Below are positions 32,806 to 43,600 of a stretch of 64,000 nt of DNA, piece by piece; positions within the stretch are counted from its first letter, which is position 1, and every line of letters starts with the position of its first letter. The DNA is from Tanytarsus gracilentus (Eukaryota; Arthropoda; Insecta; Diptera; Chironomidae). The notes below the pieces were generated by a model. It was not told the DNA's origin and made no database searches. It worked only from the letters and a program-made list of their open reading frames with translations. Location: positions 1,488,001-1,552,000 of the forward strand of contig JAXRKN010000038.1 of assembly GCA_038502055.1 (NCBI GenBank), written 5' to 3'. A program made the translations under genes and the position numbers.

Positions 32806-35632
32806 TTAATTGACTTCAATATTAAGTTTGCACAATTCAGGAACTTGAGTCTCTTCTATCTCTTTAGCTTTTTGTGAATTTGCTCGTTTCATGTAAATCA
32901 TTTCGGCTGTCCATAGGACTAAGGTTATGAAGGTCATGACGTTGATGAAAATTATAGAAATTGCGTAGCTTCCAAAGAGATCGTGAAAAAAACCTAGAAT
33001 TTATTTTAAAAATGTGTGAAATTTTAAATTTTTTTAAAGATTCAGATTTTTTTTTCATCAAAAAAAGTTAAACTAACCAATTGTTGATCCCATTGAGAGT
33101 AAAACGACTCCATTAGCGACCATTTGAATTCCGGATGCAGCTGGAAGTCTCTCGATTGGAATGTAGCTTGGAACAATGCAGCTCATATAAACTTGTCGAA
33201 CACCCTTAGCCAGTCCCATTCCAATCGCAACATATAAAATTCCGTAATAAGTTTTCGCAAAAATTAAGGCAGTTCTCATGATTATCAACATAAAGAGCGC
33301 ATACATGTACATGATCCTAGCTGGTTGCTTAAAATAATCTCCAATGAATGGTGAAGTGAATCGACAGAAAATGTCAACTGTTGCGAGCGTCGACATGAAC
33401 GTCGCGATTTGTTCGGTGGAATAATTAAATTCATTAAGGATGAACGGCGTAAGAAGAGAAAAATTAATTTCAGCAAAAATTGCAATGGCAATTCCAATGA
33501 CTAAGTTGATGTAAATTCTATCAGTAAGTAAACCTAAGTCGAAAACTTTGACGAATCTCTTCCAGCCGTTTCGAATTGATCGAAGGCATTTTGATAATTT
33601 CGAAGGAGGTTTTCTAAGTTTTAGGTGGGGTGGTGGTGTGGGCAGCATAGACGGTCCCGCTGACTTGCGATGTTCATCATTAAATTTCGGTATTTCATCT
33701 TCTGGGATGACTCTAAAATTGCAAAATTAATTTGTGTTTAAGATTTACATATATTTACTTACGCAACTGTATTTCTTCTTATGTTCAGCCTCGTAAATGA
33801 AACTCTTCTTCCCAAAAATCTCTTTTCATCGAAAATTTTCATTCTTGAGTGACTTTTTCTGAAGTTTCTGCTTCTTTCGTCTTCATTGAAGAGTTTAAGT
33901 GAGCTTTCGAGATGAACCGATGCAGAAGAGCCACTTTCAAACCATCGTCGAGTGTTTGCGGGATAAAAATCTTCTTCATCATTTGTCACAACCATGTCAA
34001 TGTGGTTGTTAAGGTTTTGTAATTGTATTTGACCCTCACTTAAAGCTCTTTTGATTGGCTTGGGCTTAAACTTGTAATCCACTAAAATATTTTTAAATAA
34101 TTATTGTTAAAATTTATTCAGTTTAATTTCTCTCACAATCTTTCCAAAGAAATTCTTCACTTTTTCGTGAATGATGAACATCGACACCGTAAATACTTTG
34201 CGTATCGACATCGTGATAAATCGGGCACGTCTCTAAATATTCACCGTCATCATCTGAAAATGAATTTATGGACACTCTATCATGTGATGTTGCCCTAAAA
34301 TTTGAAATGATTTAGATTAAAATTTAAAGTTAAATTTACAACAAACCCAATAAGTGAAGGCGGCGGTTTATAAAGACTATTATTTCCAATACTGTCACGA
34401 TGACTTTCCAGTTCCTCAAGCTTGTAAGGTTTTAAAAGCAGACCGGCTAAAATGATGTGTGTGCACATTGCACCGATTATGAGTACACATCCCTCAGTAC
34501 CGAACGATCTCAATAGGAAACTGATTAAATGCGGAAGCATTATCGGACCTAAAATGACATTAAAAATTATTTAAATTAGGATTCATTCATGAGCTCAAAT
34601 AACGCGGTCAAGAACGTTCAAGGAATTTGAAAAGAAAATTTAAATAGAAAAAAATATGCGTTTGACCTTTCAACGACAATTTTTTGAGTCATCAAGTTTT
34701 ATTTATTTTTCTTTGCTTTTTAATGTGTAAGTGAAGTTTGTCGACTTATCTTATTTCATTATAGAAAAATAGAAAAATAAAGTTTGTTCGAGAAAAAAGA
34801 GTTTGAAGATTTTTGATTTGTAGTTTTTTGTGATTAAATTTTTCGATGGTTCAAAAGTTATAATTTAAAAATTTCTTAATTTTTTTTCTCACCTAATCCC
34901 ATAATAGTGGCACCAATGCCAAAGCCTTTATTTCTATCCTCCTTAAAATACGTGTTGAGCGCTAATGAAAATGATGAAGTACACAAACCCATGCCAATAG
35001 CTAAAATATTAATTTTTTATAATTATTTAGCAATTAATTTTTTGTCATCCTTACACGTTATAATACTGTAAGTTATGATGAAATGTTGAAAGCTGTTTGC
35101 GAATGCCGTGGACATTATTCCACCGGAGAAGAAAATTCCTCCTAATACTGCAATTTTCCTGAATCCAAAAAAGCTCAAAAGTGCCCCATTAAAAAGTCCA
35201 AGCATCATTCCAAGTGCTGAGTTTAAATTAAGAATCAAAGTTGCTTCGAGCGCAGACAAGTTCAACGCTTTGAACTTATCTTTGAATATTAAACCGAAAG
35301 AGGTTATAACTGGAATGATGAGCACCTAAAAGCAAATGAGACATTGTTTTCATGACCTACAAAATGATTTTTCGTCAATCTGGTTCTTAATTAAAAACAA
35401 AGAGATAAGAGCTGTGAATATTTAAGTTATGAAGGCATGTGCTCGAAATTTTCGCTTCTATTTTTCTGGGGGTCAATACAAAAATAAATAAATTTTTGGA
35501 TCTAAATCTACTCACATTTGCAGTGCCATAAGCCAAAACAATCATCCACTTCCATGATATTTTGTTATCCCTCTTGAAATTATCATTCCGAATTCCCTTA
35601 TCGAGCACCACAGCTGATTTCGTTATTGCCAT
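32806..35632 (-). CDS. SLC16-like monocarboxylate transporter A (MFS)
   Basis: Exons: 35632-35516, 35325-35055, 35000-34893, 34548-34347, 34294-34137, 34081-33763, 33712-33078, 32993-32806; 665 residues, all phases consistent. It has the 12-helix plan of the SLC16/MCT family: six helices first (YGTANVLIIPVITSFGLIF; LNLNSALGMMLGLFNGAL), a long hydrophilic central loop of roughly 200 residues, then six more (YINLVIGIAIAIFAEINFSL; AIGMGLAKGVRQVYMSC). It presumably exports or imports small carboxylates or related metabolites at the plasma membrane; the substrate cannot be read. The conserved MCT entry motif (DGGWGW) is degraded to KISWKWM. It is tandem with transporter B and 800 bp downstream of it. 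The ATG at 35632 is the first in the open exon; an upstream coding exon is not excluded. Confidence 0.85.
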
Positions 35633-36432
35633 TATTTTTCTCTTTTCTTTTATCAAAATATCACTTTTGTCTGTTACTTTCGTTATCACAGTCGAATCAC
35701 GTGCCACATTTGATTTTAATCTTTGGAATGACTTTTAATTTCGTAAAAATATCCACAATTTATTTTACTCCTTTTTATTCTTCCATTGATGATTTTTCAT
35801 GAATAATTTCAAGTCAATTAAATTGGTTTTCTCTTCCGTACTCGAGAATAATGACTTTACTTTAAGAGTGTCGAGTAAAGAATGAAAAACTTATCGTCTT
35901 ATCATATTTTTCTTGATTAAGCAAAAAAAATAATAATTGAAGACTCGATAAGAGTTGAGATTTATTTCTATAAAATATGACCAGTCAGTTTATCTTTTAG
36001 TCTCTATAGAATTCATGTGTGAACCTATCTACAAATTATGTCGTCTTTTATCTTCAAAGTAAAAAATCTTTATCACATTAGTACGCGTGTCGGATTAAAG
36101 TTTGATCACAGCGCGTAACAAAAATTATTTAATTCCTTTTTTAAATAGTTAATTTTTATTAAAATTACTTTAATTTTTCTTGCACAACTTTTTCATCGTC
36201 AACCGAAACTAAAAACACAAATTGTTGTTCACGATCCTCTCATTTGAACGTTCTCACACTTACTGAAAAAATAGTCAAGAGTTTTTTTTGTATGTCGATC
36301 AAAAGAGTTTTTTTATTTCGTGATTCAACATTATCACAATACAATAGAGCCACATGCGAGAGAGGAAGAGAATTTTTTGTCGCTAAAGCAGGTTTAATAT
36401 TTTTTTCCGCTGCTGCCTTTATGTCTCACTTA
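35633..36432. other. Intergenic gap between the tandem transporters
   Basis: 800 bp of AT-rich sequence holding the 5' leader and promoter of transporter A and the 3' end of transporter B, both on the minus strand. No gene is seen; the longest frame (74 codons, plus strand, 36244-36468) has no recognisable feature. Confidence 0.5.
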
Positions 36433-39091
36433 TTATTGAAGCTCAATGTCATTAGTTTCATCGACTAAGATTTTCATTTTCTTTTCACGCCGCACGAGGA
36501 TGATTTTTTCGAGAATCCATGAAACTGCACAGAGATACGTGGTGATGTTTAGGCAATGTAGAGTCGCAACAACACTGGTGTGATCGCGGACAAAACCTGT
36601 AAATTAAAATGGATTTTAAAAATTAGTTAATTTTAGCATTTAAAACTCACCAACAATTGGCCCCATAAAAATGTAAAATAATCCACTGAAAAGCAGATGC
36701 AAACCTGTTGCTGCTGGAAGTCTATCAAGTGGGACATGTGAAGGAATACACAGAGCCATAAAAACTGTTCTCAATCCTTTGCTAAATCCAATCCATAAGA
36801 AAATCACAAGAGCAGCGTAATACGAATGAAAATGTGCTAGAACTGAGAAAAAAATATTTGTAATTTTTTTTATTATCATTCTCTGACTCACAAATTCTTC
36901 CCAAGGCCATGTTGCATACACCGATTAAGAATAAAGTTCGATTTTCCAATTTGTTTAAGCTCGTGTAGGTCGATGCGAAGGGAACTAATAATCTACAGAT
37001 AATGTCAGCACCTCCAAGAAGACTCATGCAAAAAGCGATTTGATGTTTTTGCAATCCAAAATCAGAAAGCACAAATGGAGTAAGAATCGAAAAATTTAGT
37101 TCAGCGAAATTGGCAATCGTAATTCCAATCATGATGTTTATGTATGAAAAATCCTTTAGAAGATTTAAATCGAAGAATATCACAAGTTTTTGCAGGAACG
37201 TATAATTTTCATCAACCTCATCGTCATTTTCCTCAACTTGTTTCTTATTTTTCTGTTCGCGATAATACAAAAGCTTTTTTTCTTCACACGAACATCGTGC
37301 AGCTTGCTCATTTACGAGACTTGCATAAGCTTCAAGTTTATTTTTTGCTGCGTCAAGAACCTGAGGATTAAGTAATAATTTTAATCCAGTACTTCCAGAG
37401 CAATATGGCGTCAAAAATATAAATTCATTTTACAAAAGAAATAATAATTTTCAATCACCGATTTTTGTTAGCACTCGAACCATTATTTAATTTTCAACTC
37501 ACCCCTTGTTCTTGTGTGAATGAATTATTTTTTCGTTTTGATATCGATGAATGCCTCACGTAAGATCTCACACTATGATTATCTCTCATATACTGATTTT
37601 CACTGATTTGAGGTAGCACAAAAGAATTTCGAGATGCCATAGGTGTGGCTGGGCTTGTTTTAAAGTGACGAAAGGATCCAACTGATGGAATTTTATGATA
37701 TGGCAATTGTTCAGTGAAATTTATATCTTTAACATCATCAACTGGATGCTCATCGATTTTTTCATCGACTCGAATTTCTTTTGCTCTCTTTTCACGCTTT
37801 TCCGATGCTGAAGCGAGATTTGCATAAGATTGTCGATTTGAAATCACCAAATTTTGATTCGAAGCTTTTTTAGAGTCAAACTTTTTCGAGGTTAAACTCA
37901 ATTTGGAGCTGTAAAGTGATCGCTTGGCTGAGTTCGATGAATACCTTTAAAATGATGAGTTAAAATTTATTGAATTTAAGTTAATAAAAATTTACCATCC
38001 GTCATTAAATCGCGCCAACATCGGCGTTCCTGGATCGATTATTTCATAGCCCGGTATAAATTTATCATCGACATTGTACAAATATTGACTCGAAAAAATG
38101 CTACTTTCTCGCTTGCGCTCTTTTTTCTTCAACGATTGACAGTAGTCGCATTCAATTTCCGCCAATTTCTCAAGAAGCTTTTCCTCCTCACTTTTTGTGT
38201 CCTTTTTTACGTGCCACATGACGGGTTGAAGGAGAAGAGCACAGCAAATTGCATTCATTGAAATACCTGCGAGAAGCAACACAGTTCCAGTCCCATAAAT
38301 TGGCATCAAGCTTGTTATAATTAGTGGAAAAACTACTGGACCAAGAGCGGTACATGACCACGATATTCCGGTCACAATTCGTCTCTTCTCTCTAAAATAC
38401 GTATTTAAAGCAAGGGAATTCGCACTTGTACACAAACCAACACCCGCCCCTAATCGATAATGAAAATTAAATTATGGCATTTTTCTCACACGTGAATATA
38501 ATGCTGATAATAACTTTACGAAGAGGGAATATTGATTGCTCACCGTACAAAATTGAAAATGTTATCAGCAAGGTTATGAATGAGTTAGCAAAGGATGTGC
38601 AGATTAGTGCGAAAGAGACGAGTAGAGAGCCAAAAAGTGCAACTTGTCGAAATGAAAATCGCCGAAAAACGGGCCCGTTAGCTAAACCTATTAGGGCTGT
38701 TGCGGACTGATTCATGTTGATGATCTTAAAATTTTACATCATGAAATAATTTTAGATAGACAAATTTTGTACATACGGTAGTTATTTCTGCGGATGGAAT
38801 TTGTAAAACTGACAATTTATCGCGAAATAGTAATCCAAATTGCTGAAGCACTGGAAAAGTTGACAACTGTAATTATTTTTTAGGTTGATAAAAATTTTCA
38901 CTTTTATAAAGCTTTAAGCTCACATTAGAAAACCCAGCAGCAACGCAAATGAACCATCCCCAGCCTGTACTAAACTCAGGTGGAACAAAATCTGGTCCTA
39001 ATTGTGAGTGATTTTTTTTCTTTTTCTTTTTTGGAGTAGCGACAACGACCTCGCTTTTATCACACATTTCGTCACTAGGCTTCCCTCTCAT
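36433..39091 (-). CDS. SLC16-like monocarboxylate transporter B (MFS), tandem paralogue
   Basis: Exons: 39091-38924, 38866-38777, 38724-38544, 38449-37996, 37944-37503, 37360-36892, 36842-36651, 36596-36433; 719 residues, phases consistent. The N-terminus is basic (PKKKKKKN), then STGWGWFICVAAGFSN, which keeps more of the MCT entry motif than paralogue A. Six helices, a large charged central loop of about 250 residues and six further helices follow (YINIMIGITIANFAELNFSI; GFSKGLRTVFMALCIPSHVP). Corresponding stretches match transporter A (GLCTSANSLALNTYFREKRR against GLCTSSFSLALNTYFKEDRN), so this is a local duplication. The acceptor at 37361 was chosen because nearer AGs break the frame; about 18 codons before it look codable but cannot be joined in phase. 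Confidence 0.85.
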
Positions 39092-39259
39092 GGCTAGTTT
39101 TATTGAACTCTTAAGATAATGGCAATTAAAATCTCGATAAAATAAATCTCTCTAATACTGAATAGGTCAGTACACAACAACAGCCCGGCAATAACTGAGG
39201 AAAGTTAAGCTCATAGTACTACTCGATAAGGATTGTTTGATTGACTTCATATATATGTG

Positions 39260-39267
39260 TATTTATA
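39260..39267 (-). promoter_or_regulatory. Candidate TATA box for transporter B
   Basis: TATAAATA on the minus strand, about 170 bp upstream of the ATG at 39091, with an initiator-like TCAATC about 26 bp further along. Functional assignment is by position only. The 331 bp between this gene and the CHHC gene show nothing else. Confidence 0.35.
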
Positions 39268-39422
39268 GCTGTTTGTATACTTTTTACAATTACAATAAAT
39301 GTGTGGAGGTGATATGAGTTATTATCTTCGGTAAATGTTCGACTATTCAATTAATATTTTGTTGCTTGTAAAATTTCTTTTTTACAATTTTTACGGGTGG
39401 CAACGTAAATCTTAAATATCTT

Positions 39423-40276
39423 CTAGTTTGTGAAACAGTTCGTTGCTCTCTTCTTCTTTAAACCACGCTCTGTCTTTGAGACCTCGGAATTTTCTTCAGT
39501 GTACGACTCATTTTTCTCTGCTGGCAAATCTCTAATGCCCTTTTCCAATTGAATTTTTTGATACTCGATGCGTTGACAATCGCGAAGACGACGACGTTCC
39601 GATGGAGTTCCATTTTGGATGTTAATTAAAATGACCTCGAGATCATTTTTCTTTCGAGCTGCGATTGCCTGATGTGGATTGTAAGTCGGTGTTTTATCCT
39701 AGTGATAGAATCTATCATTATTCCTTTATCTTATTTGTTAAATGAACAAACTTACGTCATCCCAGCATTCTTCGTGAACTTCATGGCAAAATTTCCTGGA
39801 TTTTTTGGTGATTTTTGTCGGCAAAGGGTCGAAAGATACTGATTCACTTGCGTTGTTGCTGTTGTCATTAGCTTCCATCCAATCCGCATCCTCTTTCTTT
39901 TTTTGTTTAAGTGTAAAATCCAGGACAAAGCGGTCGACAAGAATTCTATCAGGACAATTAATTTCGTGGAGCTCAATTTCTTCATTTGCAAAGACGTGTG
40001 AAATGTTGAAGCGGCATGTGGAAGTTGATTTAGTTGAATGAGTGAGTTGACATTTTTTCAAGTGACGACTAAGCCTTTAAATATATTTAATTTAAATTAA
40101 TTAAAAAGAAGTTCAATATGAACTAATCTCATCTGTGAAATTCGCCTTTTCGGAAGCAATCAATTTAAAATAAACATAAAATTTTTAATTTAGTAATTAA
40201 TTTACCTTTTCGCTACAACCACATGTGTGGAATTATAAGGACAAATTACAAGTCGCTCGTGGGGAGGCACATCCAT
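39423..40276 (-). CDS. GTSF1/asterix-type protein with two CHHC zinc fingers
   Basis: Exons: 40276-40206, 40074-39756, 39698-39423; 221 residues. Two CHHC fingers with identical spacing C-x5-H-x9-H-x3-C are visible: C12, H18, H28, C32 (finger 1 starts CPYNSTH, split by intron 1) and C44, H50, H60, C64 (CRFNISH to LHEINC). This paired arrangement is characteristic of the gametocyte-specific factor family; Drosophila Asterix is a Piwi partner needed for transcriptional transposon silencing, and vertebrate GTSF1 proteins potentiate PIWI slicing. An acidic, aromatic stretch follows (EECWDDDKTPTYNPHQ), resembling the Trp-containing PIWI-binding region. The C-terminal 80 residues are charged and helical-looking (ERRRLRDCQRIEYQKIQLEK), longer than usual for the family. 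Which paralogue it is cannot be told. Confidence 0.85.
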
Positions 40277-40685
40277 AATCGCAATCGCTACCACCCTTAA
40301 ATTAATTAAAACTTCAACTAAATATTTTGTTTTCTTCTTATTTTTCCTGCAAGGGTCCTCAAACTACGCAGAATTCAAAATTTTAAAAACCGTTATGAAA
40401 CAATTTGCGATGTTAAATTTGAAAAGGAATTAAATTTTAAATCTTACAATCCACAGCAGCTCGAGTTTCAAAAAATACAGTGGAAACAGGGCATTAGAAA
40501 AATGAGACATGAGGAGATAACTTTTTATTCCATGCAAATCAAAGAAAGACTTTCAAAAATGTACGGAGAATTTTTATTTAAACTTAATTGACCATTTAGG
40601 AAAATGCTAATTCACAACCATTGAGTAAATGAATTGACTAACATGGAAAATTCACTAAAACTTTAAGTCTTAAATTTTTGTTTCA
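40277..40685. other. Gap between the CHHC gene and the p68 terminal exon
   Basis: 409 bp of AT-rich sequence. It should contain the CHHC gene promoter and the p68 3' untranslated region; minus-strand AATAAA motifs occur near 40575. No gene is seen. Confidence 0.45.
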
Positions 40686-43600
40686 TCAGTCACAGTTAAC
40701 GATTTTTTCGCTGTCATTATCATAATCGTCAACTTGTTTCTTATTTGTCTCTGCAGAATCTATAATAACCATTGGCGCATCGATATAAATTGTTGATTGG
40801 TATGCCGAGTTTGGTGGAGGAGCATAACGAATCCTGAAGAGTAAAATTAAATAGAAGGTTAATTGAAATTCTGAATAAACTCCATTTTTTTTATTTAATC
40901 CTTTTTTTCTTGTGCAATTTTCTATGGTGATAGAAAACTCACACGTTTTTTCTGTTACACAATTTTTAAGTTTTTAGAAAAGTAAAATTTTGTTGAAAGT
41001 GATTAAAAACTTTCAACATAAATTTTTGGACGATAGCTTAACGAATTAAATTATCTTCCAAAAATTTATCATAAATTAATTAAGGAATTAAACACAAAAA
41101 GTCATTAAATGAATTTAATTTTTTTTAAGAAATGTTTTTATGACTATTTTCCTTCTTTAAAGAGGAGAGAAATTATAATCATGGAAAGTCCACAATGTAT
41201 TTTTTTTTGATAAAATAGAGCACGCATGTTCTTATGATGTTCGGCATGCCACATTCAATATATGAAAACTTAAAAAATTTGATGCTTGGAATTGTATCAA
41301 ATATCAAGAAATGCACTTGGTTTCACAATTTTTCATTTTTTTATGTGTGCAAATTAATTTAATTAGCAAAATTTTTCATATTCAACGTTCAATGAGTCTG
41401 TGATATAATTTTTCTTATAGTTTTCTTTTGGAAGCAGCGTTTTCATCAAATAAAAAAAAAAGTTTCGACACTGCTCAACAATACAAAAATGTGTTTTTCG
41501 TGATAATTTCAACTTTTATGTCAAGTTAAGAATGTTTTTGAAGATAAATTAGTCTTTGCTTTATCTCCAATCATTTATTTAACTCTTTTAATGAAGATTT
41601 GCAATCTTTAACAGCCTTTTGATTTCTTGTTTTTCATTAAGTTTGCTTAAAAAACTTTATTTTTGTCCTTGAAAATTTAATAATTTTTCACCCCGAGTTT
41701 TTACCCCCAAAAAAAATCATTAAGGAAAACTTAAAATTTGTTGCTACACTTTTCAGAGAGACCTCTCAAAGGTGATTAAAATAAATATGTGAAGTTAAAA
41801 AGGAAGGAAAGATTTTATTTTCGATACAAATATAAAGAGTCCCGTTTTTCATAGCATTCAACATGTTTTTTTGATACACACGTAGAGTCGTCTCGTATTA
41901 TTTTCACCATTGTAGATTTCGATTTTCTACAAACAAATTAAAGCTGTGTATTTTTTTTTATTTTGAAGTGTATTATTGTTTTAATTTTTTTTCTCATGCA
42001 CATTGTATGAAGGGAATGATTTTTTACTTCCAGTAACTTTTTAAAACTACCAATAATTTTTATTCCTGGAATTGACTAATTGCGTTTGATTTTATAACCT
42101 AATTTCGCTTGACTATTCATGTTTTCATTTCGTCCTGAAATCTCAAAGCTTCTTTCTCATATGTTCTCTGTACGATTTTAATAATTTAAGTGAATTAAAG
42201 GATTTTAATTTAAAAGTTGGACACAGGGGCTTGAAGCTTGCTCAATTCAATTTGAATGTTGAGAGTTTCCCAACCCCTGTTTGGACTTTTTTAATAGTTT
42301 TAAACATTCACAGTCTTTAAGTTGTATTTCAATGAAATTTTAAGTCCATCAAAGACAATTTCTTTACAAGTTCAAGATATTTTTGAGAAAAAAATTCAAT
42401 TGTCCTACGAAGGACTGTGCGGAATCATCTTAATCAAACAGAATTTTTTTTTGCTCCTGTGATCATCTTTAATTTTCACATACACATATCTTTACCATGG
42501 TAAACGCACTTGTGATTTTTTTATTTTTTTTCTTCCTAAAATCAGTTCTATTTAGGGTTAATTATTAAATAATTTTTTTTCAGTAAGAGGATCCGAAGAA
42601 TTTTTTTTGGTTAAATGAAAATAGTTCAAGAATTGAAATTTAAATTCTTCAATACGACATCAGATGCAGTACTTTTAAAGATAATTGTAAATTTAAATGA
42701 AGTGCCATTGGAATTTGGTCTTTTGTACTTCTTATTTGTTGCAATTTCTTTCAATTACTAACTGGATTTCATGATTTTTTTAAAATTTCACGGTATGTCA
42801 TTGAAATTTTTAATTTTTTATCATAAAACTATCGTTCTTCAGTGCATGTTCACAATTTATGCGCTTTAACATTTTTTCCTAGTACAACAAATATCACAGT
42901 TCAAAAAAACAGTTGCTTTTATACGGATAAGAAGTTCAGACTGTCTTTTAAAGTCATTGAATGCTCTAAAACGACATTTTGGATTTATCGTGGTTTCAGT
43001 TCTTCAATTTCCTCTTCTTTTTGCGACAGATTACATAAAAATTATAATGAGTAAAAGTCCTAATAGATCACAGTGCGTATATCATTTTTAAATCGTATTT
43101 TTTAATGAATGAGAAAGAGTTGTGTTGTGAAAGTTTTTTTCTTTTAAAATATGCTAAAAATATGAAAAATTTATAATAATGTGAGTCGATGAGATTTTAA
43201 GGGCCATCTTAATTCCTTATAAATTTGAGATCTCAAGAAGAACATTCAACCAATACATATTGTTTCTTCATTAAATGTATGCATGTTTCTATTAATCGAT
43301 AATTAAGTCTTTGAGTTAGAAGTGATTTTTTTATTCTGCGAGCTCCTCGTCAGAGACTTCTTAGAATACTTCCTTCTTCATAAATTTTAAAATTAAAATT
43401 ATCCCAAAATTGTTTCATTTAAAATTAGCGATAGTTGAATTTTGTGTGTATGTGTGTGTGTGTGAATGAGAAATTTTACAATACTTTAACTTTTTCTTCT
43501 CGTTTGTATCGCTCAATTTGCAGTTTTCTTCTTCTCCTGCAAATGAAGACGTAATGAATGTGCTGCCTCTTTTTTTGCTGACTATCACAAGATATTTTTT

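Noticed and set aside
37361..37414. Upstream extension of the transporter B exon (TPYCSGSTGL stretch) as coding
   Set aside because: The frame is open, but no acceptor in this stretch joins the preceding donor in phase; the CAG ending at 37361 does and has a good pyrimidine tract.
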